Below, piece after piece: positions 35,512 to 44,371 of a DNA stretch of 57,571 nt. How positions within the stretch are numbered: position 1 is the stretch's first letter; every line of letters starts with the position of its first letter. The translations under genes were made by a program, and so were the position numbers. A model generated the notes under the pieces. It saw only the letters and a list, made by a program, of their open reading frames with translations, ran no database searches and was not told where the DNA came from. Source of the DNA: an uncultured Bacteroidia bacterium (lineage in GTDB: Bacteria > Bacteroidota > Bacteroidia > Bacteroidales > F082); assembly GCA_902802535.1 (NCBI GenBank), contig CADCML010000008.1:1-57571 (forward strand), given 5' to 3'.

Positions 35512-35623
35512 ATTAATTTTTGGAAACAACAAGCTAATTTTCATTTTTATACAATTTGGCTCATACTATTGAGCATTTTTTACAATTTCGGCAAAAAAGC
35601 AGTTTTATTGCCAAAATTATATT

Positions 35624-35631
35624 TATCTTTG
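35624..35631 (+). promoter_or_regulatory. -7 element for the AbiE-TOTE operon
   Basis: TATCTTTG followed by C, 26 bases before the start at 35658. Confidence 0.55.
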
Positions 35632-35657
35632 CGGGCTGAAACAATCAAGTTGAAAAG

Positions 35658-36350
35658 ATGACAGTAGCCGACCAAATCATAAGATATGCAGAACAACATG
35701 AGTCGTTTGGTGTCGATGACCTCATGTCGGAGTATGGCAGTGTAAACAGAACCACTTTGCAGTGCATGTTGTCGCGACTTGTCGGGGAAGGGGAACTGGT
35801 CAGGAAGACACGGGGTGTTTATGCCAGACGTACATCATCATCATCATTTCAGGTGGTGCTTAAAGAGCAAGAGAGTGCCATCTGTAACTTGATTCGCAAG
35901 GCACTGCCTTTGATTTCATATTGCATATACAACGGCGAGACATTGGCTCCGCTTCAGCATCATGTCTTTCAGAACAATGCCACCTATATCGAAGTGGAGC
36001 GGGATGCTGTTGAAAGCGTTTTCCATATCTGCAAGGACAATGATTTCGAATCCTATAAGAGTCCGACCAAGGAGATGACCAGAGACTACATTGACTTGGG
36101 CAAGGCCGTGGTCATTATCAAACCATTGGTCTCGGAATCGCCCTTGACACAAAACAATGGCATAATGGTGCCGACATTGGAGAAACTATTAGTTGATTTG
36201 TGTAAAGACGAGGACTTCTATTTTCTTCAAGGCGTTGAAGAAACCTATATTATGGAAAACGCCAGGTCTTTGTACGACATCAACGAGAGCCGTTTGAAGA
36301 GATACGCCAAAAGAAGAAATATTGACCCTAAAAATTTTGAACTGCAATGA
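35658..36350 (+). CDS. AbiEi-like antitoxin (winged-helix, DUF6577-like)
   Basis: 230 residues. Residues 1-55 form a winged helix (VADQIIRYAEQHESFGVDDL, then SRLVGEGELVRKTRGVYARR), as in AbiEi antitoxins that repress their own promoter. The rest (FQNNATYIEVERDA, then VPTLEKLLVDL) matches the AbiEi/DUF6577-type C-terminal domain. Its stop overlaps the start of the toxin gene (ATGA at 36347), as expected for a Type IV toxin-antitoxin pair that causes abortive infection. A decayed homologue lies at 18750-19018. Confidence 0.8.
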   Translation: MTVADQIIRYAEQHESFGVDDLMSEYGSVNRTTLQCMLSRLVGEGELVRKTRGVYARRTSSSSFQVVLKEQESAICNLIRKALPLISYCIYNGETLAPLQHHVFQNNATYIEVERDAVESVFHICKDNDFESYKSPTKEMTRDYIDLGKAVVIIKPLVSESPLTQNNGIMVPTLEKLLVDLCKDEDFYFLQGVEETYIMENARSLYDINESRLKRYAKRRNIDPKNFELQ

Positions 36351-37405
36351 TTTCCGCAAAATGCTTTACACAGGAATGGGTGGAGGAAAAGTCGATTGAA
36401 CTTGGAATCCATGACAAGAACCTTATCGAGAAAGTAATCCATGCCTTTTCGCTTCTTGACTTGCTGGCACAGTCTGGTTGTCCATTCCATTTCAAGGGTG
36501 GTACGAGCCTGATGCTGATTCTCGGGAAAGCCACAAACCGTCTTTCCATCGACATCGACATCATGTGTCCACCGGGAACCCAGATAGAACAATACTTGAA
36601 CAATTTGAGCCAAAACGGTTTTCTCCGTTACGAAATGGTGGAGCGAAAACAGGCTGGAAAGAATGTGCCGAAAAGCCATTCCAAGTTTTTCTATCAAGTG
36701 GCCTATAAAGGAGTCAAGGATGTGGAATCGTTCATATTGCTGGATGTCTTGTATGAGGACTGCCATTATGAGCAAGTTCAAGAGGTAGAGATAGATAGTT
36801 CTTTCATAACAACGGAAGGGAAAAAGCACTTGGTCAAAGTGCCTTCGGTCGGTGATATTTTGGGTGACAAACTGACTGCGTTTGCACCAGAGACTACTGG
36901 AGTGCCTTACTTTAAGAAAGGGAAATCAAGCTCGTTGGAAATCATCAAGCAATTGTATGACATTGGCAGACTATTTGAGAAAGTCGATGACCTAACCATT
37001 ACTGCACGGGCATTCAAGAGCATTGCGGAAATAGAACTCGGATACAGAGGTTTGCCCCTCGATGTCTCTATCATCTATGATGACATCAGGAACACGGCCT
37101 TGAATCTCAGTCTGAGAGGTTTTATTGACCAGGATAAGTTTGCCCTACTTCAGGACGGCATCAATAGATTCAAGCCTTTTGTGTACAACACATCATATTA
37201 TATCGAGAACGCCATTGTCGATGCTTCAAAAGCGGCATATCTGGCTACCTTACTGAAGCATAAGGTTATGAAGGTGGAGAAGTATTCGGGGAATTCATCT
37301 TCTTTACCTGATATGGCGACCGTGAATGACTGGCCTAACAAATTGAACAAGCTGAAGAAACTAAATCCAGAGGCGTATTTTTATTGGGTAAAGGCCTTTA
37401 TATAA
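36347..37405 (+). CDS. AbiEii-type nucleotidyltransferase toxin
   Basis: 352 residues. The nucleotidyltransferase core is intact: FKGGTSLML (GGTSL at 51-55), RLSIDIDIM (Asp69 and Asp71), then GDKLTAFAPETTGVPYFKKG, with the conserved Lys and acidic residues of motif III. AbiEii enzymes modify tRNA or other targets with nucleotides and stop growth during phage infection. It is coupled to the AbiEi gene upstream and followed 6 bp later by the TOTE-type primase-helicase, so the three genes form one operon. Confidence 0.85.
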   Translation: MISAKCFTQEWVEEKSIELGIHDKNLIEKVIHAFSLLDLLAQSGCPFHFKGGTSLMLILGKATNRLSIDIDIMCPPGTQIEQYLNNLSQNGFLRYEMVERKQAGKNVPKSHSKFFYQVAYKGVKDVESFILLDVLYEDCHYEQVQEVEIDSSFITTEGKKHLVKVPSVGDILGDKLTAFAPETTGVPYFKKGKSSSLEIIKQLYDIGRLFEKVDDLTITARAFKSIAEIELGYRGLPLDVSIIYDDIRNTALNLSLRGFIDQDKFALLQDGINRFKPFVYNTSYYIENAIVDASKAAYLATLLKHKVMKVEKYSGNSSSLPDMATVNDWPNKLNKLKKLNPEAYFYWVKAFI

Positions 37406-37411
37406 AGTTCC

Positions 37412-40258
37412 ATGAGACAGCCAACATATCAAGAGCTGATAACCGAACGGGATTGGTTGAGAAATCGCGTTCGGGAACTTGAAGAGGAGAATGCAAAGCT
37501 AAAGGAGAAGCTTGGCGATGAGGTTCCTGTAAGGAAACAAGTGCCTACGGCCATGCTGACGCTATCACTTCAAGAAAAGATTGATTTGTTCCGAGGGCTG
37601 TTCAAGGGGCGTGAGGACGTGTTCGCTCGTAGGTGGTATAGTAGAGCGACTGGTAAAGCAGGATACCAGCCAGTTTGTAGCAACGAATGGGATTTCCAAC
37701 TCTGTAACAAGAAGAAGTTCAAGTGTGCGGAATGTCCTAACCGTCAATTCTCTTCGCTTACCGATGAAGACTGCTACAAGCATTTGTCAGGCAAAGACGA
37801 AGATGGGCGCGACGTGATAGGGGTATATGCCATTATGGATGATAATACGTGCAATTTCCTGTGCGCAGACTTTGACGACAAGAATTGTGAACATGGCTAT
37901 CAAGAGGATGTTCGTGCTTTTATTGGTGTATGCAAACAGTGGCTTATTCCCTATTCCATAGAACGTTCACGTTCAGGAAAGGGCGCCCATGTATGGATTT
38001 TCTTTGAAAGTCCTGTTGCTGCAATGAAAGCAAGAAGACTGGGAAATGCTATTTTGACTGAGGCCATGAACCAAGATGTAGGTGTTTCTTTCAAATCCTA
38101 CGACCGATTCATTCCTAACCAAGATTTTTTACCGGATGGAGGTTTCGGGAATCTGATAGCACTTCCGTTACAAGGCAAGGCGCGCAAGAATGGGAACAGT
38201 GTGTTTGTTGATGACAATTTCCAACCTTATACTGACCAATGGGCATACTTGCAAAACGTCAAGAAACTGTCGGAAACCATACTTGACGAGATTGTTCGCA
38301 AACTTGGAAACACTCAACCGATGGGAGAACTTTCCAAAACCAGTGAATCGAAGCCGTGGGAGCTGCCTGTCGCTCCACAAATATCTCCAATGGATTTTGG
38401 ATCGGCATTAAGCATCATCAAATCCAACATGTTGTATGTGCCGTTAAAAGGGGTTCCTGCCAAAGTTTTGAATCACTTCAAGCGCATGGCCTCTTTCAAA
38501 AATCCAGAGTTCTATAGCCATCAGGCGATGAGGCTTTCGACATATTCCATTCCAAGAATCATATCATGTGCTGAAATAACGGATGAGTATCTGGGGGTTC
38601 CACGCGGATGCGAAGGTGCCATCCGCAACTTTCTTCAAGAAAACGGAGCCGAGGCGACTTGGATAGACAAGACCAATCACGGCCAGTCCATAACTGCGAC
38701 TTTCAATGGTACTTTGAAAGAAGAGCAGTCTTGGGCCGTGGATTGTCTTTGTGCCGAGAGCAACGGCGTTTTATCAGCCACTACGGCTTTCGGAAAGACC
38801 GTGACAGCCATAGGAATGATTGCCAAACTGAAGGTGAACACGTTGATATTGGTACATACGAAGGCATTATTGGACCAATGGAAACGCGAGCTTGAAAAGT
38901 TTCTCATTGTCGAATATGAGCCTAAAGAGCAAGTGCGGAAACGGGGAAAAAAGAAACCATTCTCGCCCATTGGAACGCTTTGCTCTACGGGAGACTCCCT
39001 TCATGGAATCATCGATGTGGCCATCATGCAGTCATGCATAAACGACAATGAAGTGAAACCCCTCGTCAGGAATTACGGCATGGTTATCGTGGATGAATGC
39101 CACCATGTTTCCGCCGTCAGCTTTGAGCAAATATTGAAAACGGTAAATGCTCAAAACGTTTATGGGCTTACGGCTACACCAACCAGGAAGGATGGCCACC
39201 AACCTATCATTTTCATGCAATGTGGGCTGATAAGGTATAATGCTGATGCCATGTCACAGATAAGAAGCCAGTCTTTTGAGCGGCTGCTTGTTCCTCGTTT
39301 TACTCCTTATCGAGCCTTGACCGATGACAAACAGAATTATGCGCAAACCATCCAACAGCTTTCTGAAGACGAGTTTAGGAACCAAATGATAGTGAAAGAT
39401 GTATGTGAAGCCTTGAAGGAAGGACGCTCACCCATCATCCTGACCAATCTGACCACCCATGTGTCTGTTTTGGCCGAGCTATTGAAGCCACATTGCCAGA
39501 ATGTCATCACTCTTGTTGGCTCAGAGTCGGCCAAAGAGAAAAGGCAAAAACAGGAACGGTTGCTCGGTATATCAGCCACAGACCCGATGGTTATCGTTGC
39601 CACTGGGAAATATGTGGGAGAAGGATTCGATTGCCCGCGTTTGGACACTCTGTTTTTGACTCTACCCGTTTCGTGGAAAGGCATTGTAGCCCAATATGCA
39701 GGGCGGCTTCATCGTGAATACGAAGGAAAGAAGGAGGTGTTGATTTACGACTATGTGGATATCCATGTTCCCGTTTGCGAGGTGATGTATCGCAGAAGGC
39801 TGAAGGGATACGCCGCAATAGGATATAGCATCAGGTCGAGCGAAATGTTCTTCTCCGAACTGTCGACTACCACGGACATCATCTATGATGGAAAGAACTT
39901 TGTCAAACCATTCGTCAATAGTCTGTCAAAGGCAAGCCAATCCGTCGTGTTGGCCTGTCCTAAAATCAGACTAGGCCGTTTTTCCATCGTTGCCGATAGG
40001 CTATGTGAATTAGCGGCCACAGGAATAACCATCCACATTTTCACCAAAGAAGAAAACGATGACGTGACGAAACTTCGTGTCAACGGAATCAATGTCACTT
40101 TAAGGCCTGACATCACCTTCAATTGCTGCATCATAGATAAAACCGACATTTGGTATGGCAGTGTCAACATTCTTGGCTATCAATCCACAGAAGACAATTT
40201 AATAACGTTTCATGATGCAGAAACCGCAAAGAACATCATGGAATTGTTGTACAAGTAA
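37412..40258 (+). CDS. TOTE-type archaeo-eukaryotic primase fused to a DEAD helicase and PLD-like tail
   Basis: 948 residues. A coiled-coil start (about 15-35) and a possible zinc site (Cys89, 98, 105, 108) precede an archaeo-eukaryotic primase domain with CADFDD (Asp153, Asp155) and SRSGKGAHVW (186-195). This is the primase type found in TOTE conflict systems, alongside a helicase with Walker A TTAFGKT (457-463), DECH (561-564) and QYAGRLHREYEG. The last 110 residues resemble a PLD domain, but the HKD motif is lost (TFNCCIIDKTDIWYGSVNIL has Thr and Asn where His and Lys are expected). The primase could make primers or a nucleic-acid signal. It is operonic with the AbiE pair. Confidence 0.85.
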   Translation: MRQPTYQELITERDWLRNRVRELEEENAKLKEKLGDEVPVRKQVPTAMLTLSLQEKIDLFRGLFKGREDVFARRWYSRATGKAGYQPVCSNEWDFQLCNKKKFKCAECPNRQFSSLTDEDCYKHLSGKDEDGRDVIGVYAIMDDNTCNFLCADFDDKNCEHGYQEDVRAFIGVCKQWLIPYSIERSRSGKGAHVWIFFESPVAAMKARRLGNAILTEAMNQDVGVSFKSYDRFIPNQDFLPDGGFGNLIALPLQGKARKNGNSVFVDDNFQPYTDQWAYLQNVKKLSETILDEIVRKLGNTQPMGELSKTSESKPWELPVAPQISPMDFGSALSIIKSNMLYVPLKGVPAKVLNHFKRMASFKNPEFYSHQAMRLSTYSIPRIISCAEITDEYLGVPRGCEGAIRNFLQENGAEATWIDKTNHGQSITATFNGTLKEEQSWAVDCLCAESNGVLSATTAFGKTVTAIGMIAKLKVNTLILVHTKALLDQWKRELEKFLIVEYEPKEQVRKRGKKKPFSPIGTLCSTGDSLHGIIDVAIMQSCINDNEVKPLVRNYGMVIVDECHHVSAVSFEQILKTVNAQNVYGLTATPTRKDGHQPIIFMQCGLIRYNADAMSQIRSQSFERLLVPRFTPYRALTDDKQNYAQTIQQLSEDEFRNQMIVKDVCEALKEGRSPIILTNLTTHVSVLAELLKPHCQNVITLVGSESAKEKRQKQERLLGISATDPMVIVATGKYVGEGFDCPRLDTLFLTLPVSWKGIVAQYAGRLHREYEGKKEVLIYDYVDIHVPVCEVMYRRRLKGYAAIGYSIRSSEMFFSELSTTTDIIYDGKNFVKPFVNSLSKASQSVVLACPKIRLGRFSIVADRLCELAATGITIHIFTKEENDDVTKLRVNGINVTLRPDITFNCCIIDKTDIWYGSVNILGYQSTEDNLITFHDAETAKNIMELLYK

Positions 40259-40323
40259 AAGATTGTCATATTGCATTTGAAAACAACAATAAAGTATCAC
40301 AATGCAATCGGCATAGATAACCA

Positions 40324-40341
40324 TGTGGATTTTGTGGATTT
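40324..40341 (+). repeat. Two tandem TGTGGATTT 9-mers
   Basis: TGTGGATTT at 40324-40332 and 40333-40341, followed by GTGGAAAA. They resemble degenerate DnaA-box sequences, but there are only two. The gap 40259-40422, at the island's right edge, holds nothing else recognisable. Confidence 0.4.
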
Positions 40342-40422
40342 GTGGAAAAATTTCATTTTCAACACCTTACAGACTACTATTTCATAACTGATTGGCAGTT
40401 AGGGTTTTTCTATTGGGGATAT

Positions 40423-42891
40423 TTACTTTTTCTTCTTCATCACACTCCGCCGATAAACAGGAAGCTTCATGAGTTGCCAGAAGGCAAACGGCAGGAGCGA
40501 GTACGAAATCATGATGGTTGAAGCCATGCCGATAAGGGTACTGAGGCCTATGGAACGGATGGCGGGATGGACGGCGAAGAGCAGCGACGACACCACAATG
40601 ACGAGGATGGCCGCCGAGAAGAAGATGGCCACCTTGTGCCAAGTGAGCATGTCGCGGTCGCCGGTTCGCGCTTGTTTGAGTAGGCCTTCGGTGATAAAGA
40701 TGCTGTAATCCACACCCACGCCAAAAATGAAGGTGGAGATGATGATGTTGATGAGGTTGAATTCCAAGCCGATGAGAGCCATGTAACCTTGCACCATGAA
40801 CCAACTGAGCACCATCGGGAGGAAGGCCAACAAGGCAGTGATGAGGTTGCGGAACGAAACCAGCAGGATGACCAAGACGAACAGCGACGAAATCCAAACG
40901 GCGATATTGAAGTCATCGTTGATGACCTCCACCATGCTCTTGCAGTAGTAGAACGGCTCCAGGACGAAAGTCTTGGGGTTGAGCACCAATGCATCGGTTA
41001 CTATGTCCTTTTCATCGAAAGTCATTGAAACATCGGTGAATACCATGTATTGATTGTCTGCATTGCACTCGATGAAGTTGCCCAAAAGGTTGTCGGGCAC
41101 CACGCCGCTTTCCAGCAGCGAGGCGGGTTCGTAATCGGCTTCAAGCAGGTCTTTGAACTCGTAGAACATCATCGGATCGAGGCCAAATTCTTGTGCGCCT
41201 TTGTCGACCATACGGATGGCTTCTTTTTTCCGTTCGTCGGTCCAATAGGCATACCAAGCGGCAATGCGTTGCTCTTGGTCCTTTTGGGTGACGAAAATCT
41301 TGGAAATCATGTCGGTATAGCTATGGACATAGCCTTTTTGCTTGAGCGAGTCCAAAATGACCATCAAAGATTTGTCGGCCTCCAAAGCCTCGTCGATGTC
41401 AGTGGAAACGGTGGCAAAATACAGGTGGAAATAACCGTCGTTGTTTTTCTCGTTGTACAAGCCCTCGGCAGTCACCTCTTCGGGTGAGTTGTAGTCGAGG
41501 TTGCGCAAATCGCTGTCAAACTTCACCTTGGGAGAGAAGAAGATACCTACAACTACAATAATCATAATCATCGCAAGGAACCAAGGTTTTTTGTCGAACG
41601 GCAGATTGTTGAGTCGCGAAATGCGGCGGAAAGTCGTACTGTCTGTTTTGGCATTGCGCTTGGGCAGGAAATGAGGCAAGAAAATAAGCGAGAACAAGGT
41701 GCTTCCCAAAAGGGCAAACGAGGCGAATAGGCCGAAGTCGCGGAGCAGGTTGCTATCCGTGAAGAGCAGGCTGCAGAAAGCGCCCACTGTGGTGATGCAG
41801 CCCAAAAACACAGGCGTCGACTCGTCCATGAGCAGCTTTTCTGGGTCGCCAACGAAGAAGTGGTGTATGAGTACATGCAGGCAATAGCTGATGGCCACAC
41901 CCAAAACAATGGCACCCAAACCCAAGGCCATGAGCGACATCTCGCCATTCATCCAATAGATGCAGGCGAGGGAGAAAGCCGTACCATATAAAATAGGTAG
42001 CAACAGCTTCCAAATGAAAGCGAAACTCCTGAAACACAATCCCATCAGTATCAGAATCAGTATCAGGGAGATGCCAACGGTCACGGCGAGGTCGGCACGG
42101 ATACGTCCGGCATTCGACACGCTGCCGATGGGGTCGCCATGGGCGTGGACCCTCACATCGGGATGCGAGGCTTCAAATTCCTTTTGTGCCCGTTTCAACA
42201 TGCGGCTGAATTCTGTGGACGACCACGAATCCAACGAACGGAATGCGGGTGCAAGATAGGCCAATGCCACTGTGCTGTCGGGACAGAACAAATGGCCGTC
42301 GATGATGTTGAAACTGCCGATGGCACCTTCTATGGCATCGCCAAGCACGGCACCTCTCAGATTGAGCGGGTCGTAAGCAATGGCTTGGGTGATGTCGCCC
42401 GTTTCGTCTTCCATCATTTGGTTGTAGTTCACCCACATCTGTTTTTCCACCGCCTCGGGTTGCATGGCCTTTTCGAAGTCGCGGTAGGCCGATGTGTCGA
42501 TAAACGACGGAATGTGTTCAAGCACGAAATCCAAGCCGTTGATGGCCAGCTCGGGTTCCATCTTGTATAACACATTGGAAATGAAGTGGGTTGCCGAGTC
42601 CTTCTGGAAAAGCATGTCGATGAATTCATCGGTGCGTTCGCACAGCATTTCGGGCGAAAGCGGCTCGACGGCAGAGGTCACTTGGATGTAAATCTTGTCC
42701 TTCAGCTCAATGGAAGTGAAGGCCAATTGGCTCTCGACACTCGAAGAAGGAAGGAGTTTGGAAATGTCCTCTTCAAAATGAAGACGGAGTCCGAAAAAGA
42801 GAAAAACGATGGTCGACACCGCCATAATCAGGTACATGAAAAGCTTGTGATTGCTGAAATAGCGGTAAATAGGTACAAATATCTTGTGCAT
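40423..42891 (-). CDS. RND-superfamily exporter (MMPL/HAE3-like)
   Basis: 822 residues with about 12 transmembrane helices in two six-helix blocks, each preceded by a large periplasmic loop. Both halves begin with a TM helix followed by a strand-rich loop, and each later contains a GxGVDYS or LGVAISY motif (VDYSIFITEG in the second half). That matches RND transporters of the HAE3/MMPL type, which move lipids or hydrophobic molecules. A -7 element lies at 42970-42977. Substrate unknown. Confidence 0.85.
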   Translation of the reverse strand: MHKIFVPIYRYFSNHKLFMYLIMAVSTIVFLFFGLRLHFEEDISKLLPSSSVESQLAFTSIELKDKIYIQVTSAVEPLSPEMLCERTDEFIDMLFQKDSATHFISNVLYKMEPELAINGLDFVLEHIPSFIDTSAYRDFEKAMQPEAVEKQMWVNYNQMMEDETGDITQAIAYDPLNLRGAVLGDAIEGAIGSFNIIDGHLFCPDSTVALAYLAPAFRSLDSWSSTEFSRMLKRAQKEFEASHPDVRVHAHGDPIGSVSNAGRIRADLAVTVGISLILILILMGLCFRSFAFIWKLLLPILYGTAFSLACIYWMNGEMSLMALGLGAIVLGVAISYCLHVLIHHFFVGDPEKLLMDESTPVFLGCITTVGAFCSLLFTDSNLLRDFGLFASFALLGSTLFSLIFLPHFLPKRNAKTDSTTFRRISRLNNLPFDKKPWFLAMIMIIVVVGIFFSPKVKFDSDLRNLDYNSPEEVTAEGLYNEKNNDGYFHLYFATVSTDIDEALEADKSLMVILDSLKQKGYVHSYTDMISKIFVTQKDQEQRIAAWYAYWTDERKKEAIRMVDKGAQEFGLDPMMFYEFKDLLEADYEPASLLESGVVPDNLLGNFIECNADNQYMVFTDVSMTFDEKDIVTDALVLNPKTFVLEPFYYCKSMVEVINDDFNIAVWISSLFVLVILLVSFRNLITALLAFLPMVLSWFMVQGYMALIGLEFNLINIIISTFIFGVGVDYSIFITEGLLKQARTGDRDMLTWHKVAIFFSAAILVIVVSSLLFAVHPAIRSIGLSTLIGMASTIMISYSLLPFAFWQLMKLPVYRRSVMKKKK

Positions 42892-42969
42892 TAATATTCT
42901 GGTTTACAATTCATTAAAAAAAATCCAGCAACAATTGCCATCTATGCAACTGCCCAAAATTTGAGGGCG

Positions 42970-42977
42970 CAAAATTA
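42970..42977 (-). promoter_or_regulatory. -7 element for the RND exporter gene
   Basis: Reads TAATTTTG followed by C on the minus strand, 78 bases upstream of the start at 42891. Confidence 0.5.
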
Positions 42978-43013
42978 CGAAATTTTTCCTTTCCTCCTAA
43001 CATAAATTACTGT

Positions 43014-43418
43014 TTAGTCCTTCTTTACCTTACAAATCGCCTGATAAAGCTCGGGCAAACGCTTCGAAATGGCCACAGGACGACCGTTTTCGATGAAGCA
43101 ATGCAGGCTCTTGCCGTTACAAACGATCTTTTCGCCCACACGCATCACATAGGTGAACTCAAACTTCATCTCCGTAACATGGCTGATAAAGACTTCAATC
43201 TCAATGACATCCTTGAAGGTAGTGGGACGCTTGTATTCACATTGGATGGAAATGACGGGCGAAAACACGTTGTCGGCCTCAATCTTTTCGAAACCATACC
43301 CCACTTGGTCGAGGTAATCGACACGGGCTTCTTCCATGAAACGGACATAATTAGAATGGTGCGTCACGCCCATGCGGTCGCATTCGTAATATTTCACTTC
43401 GTGTTTGTAAGTGTTCAT
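43014..43418 (-). CDS. Hot-dog fold acyl-CoA thioesterase (YbgC/4HBT family)
   Basis: 134 residues. The 4HBT signature YYECDRMGVTHHSNYVRFME carries the catalytic Asp (residue 14), followed by the strand pairs of a hot-dog fold (CEYKRPTTFKDVIEIEVFIS). Such enzymes hydrolyse acyl-CoA or acyl-ACP thioesters. The length matches the family. It lies divergent from the SDR gene, with its own -7 element. Confidence 0.88.
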   Translation of the reverse strand: MNTYKHEVKYYECDRMGVTHHSNYVRFMEEARVDYLDQVGYGFEKIEADNVFSPVISIQCEYKRPTTFKDVIEIEVFISHVTEMKFEFTYVMRVGEKIVCNGKSLHCFIENGRPVAISKRLPELYQAICKVKKD

Positions 43419-43447
43419 CGCGGTGCTGTATAGGTTGAAAGAAGCGG

Positions 43448-43455
43448 CAAAAATA
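43448..43455 (-). promoter_or_regulatory. -7 element for the thioesterase gene
   Basis: Reads TATTTTTG followed by CC on the minus strand, 29 bases before the start at 43418. Confidence 0.5.
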
Positions 43456-43497
43456 GGGAAAAAACGCGAATTCGGTTGAATTGATTGCTGGAATTTG

Positions 43498-43505
43498 TAA
43501 TTTTG
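43498..43505 (+). promoter_or_regulatory. -7 element for the SDR gene
   Basis: TAATTTTG followed by CC, 8 bases before the chosen ATG at 43514; it excludes the upstream start at 43481. Confidence 0.55.
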
Positions 43506-43513
43506 CCACCATT

Positions 43514-44350
43514 ATGGAGCGAAATAAGGTTATCTTGATTACGGGTGCCAGCAGCGGCATTGGTTTCGATGCAGCCCAAACTTTGGCCCGGCAAGGGCAT
43601 AAGGTGTACGCCGCCGCTCGAAGGGTGGAAATGATGGAACCCTTGAAGGCCTTCGGGGTGCAAGTCTTGAGAATGGATGTCACCGACGAGGCTTCTATGC
43701 TACAAGGCGTGGAGGCGGTCATTCAGGCCGAGGGTAGGATAGACGTGCTGGTCAACAATGCGGGTTATGGTTTCTTTGGTGCCATCGAAACCGTGCCATT
43801 GGAAGAGGCCCGTCGACAAGTGGAAGTGAATGTGTTTGGTTTGGCCCGACTCACTCAGTTGGTGCTGCCCTACATGCGCAAGCAGGGGAGAGGTCGCATC
43901 ATCAACACCTCGTCGATAGCGGGCAAGATGGTGTTTTATATGGGTGGCTGGTATAATGTGACCAAATACTCTGTCGAGGCTTTCAGCGACGCCCTTCGCA
44001 TGGAATTGAAACCTTTTGGCATTGATGTGGTGATGATTGAGCCGGGTGCCATCAAGACCGAATGGGGTGTCATCGCGGCAAAACATCTAAAGGAATCCTC
44101 GGCGGGAACAGTCTACGAAGAAATCGGCACCCGATGGGCCGACAACATGGATTGGTTCTACACGACCAACATGCTTTCGCAGCCGTCGGTCATCACCAAA
44201 GCCATCAGTCGCGCCGTCAACAGTCGTCGACCCAGAGCACGCTATTGCAAGGGAAAGTTTTCCTTGGTCGGAAGAATCGCCCACGCCCTCATGCCCGCCC
44301 GTTGGTGGGATGCCATGATGCGGATGGGCGGAAAGATAAAAGCAAAATGA
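43514..44350 (+). CDS. Short-chain dehydrogenase/reductase (SDR)
   Basis: 278 residues from the ATG at 43514. Cofactor motif TGASSGIG is at residues 10-17, NNAGYG marks the second motif, and the catalytic Ser and YxxxK are in TSSIAGKM and YNVTKYSVEAF. IEPGAIKTEWG follows. The family oxidises or reduces alcohols and ketones with NAD(P)H; the substrate is not readable from the sequence. The flavodoxin lipoprotein follows 21 bp downstream. Confidence 0.9.
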   Translation: MERNKVILITGASSGIGFDAAQTLARQGHKVYAAARRVEMMEPLKAFGVQVLRMDVTDEASMLQGVEAVIQAEGRIDVLVNNAGYGFFGAIETVPLEEARRQVEVNVFGLARLTQLVLPYMRKQGRGRIINTSSIAGKMVFYMGGWYNVTKYSVEAFSDALRMELKPFGIDVVMIEPGAIKTEWGVIAAKHLKESSAGTVYEEIGTRWADNMDWFYTTNMLSQPSVITKAISRAVNSRRPRARYCKGKFSLVGRIAHALMPARWWDAMMRMGGKIKAK

Positions 44351-44371
44351 ATGTAATTTAATACAAATGAT

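Noticed and set aside
40324-40349. Origin of replication from DnaA-box-like 9-mers
   Set aside because: Only two degenerate copies, no AT-rich unwinding element and no dnaA nearby.
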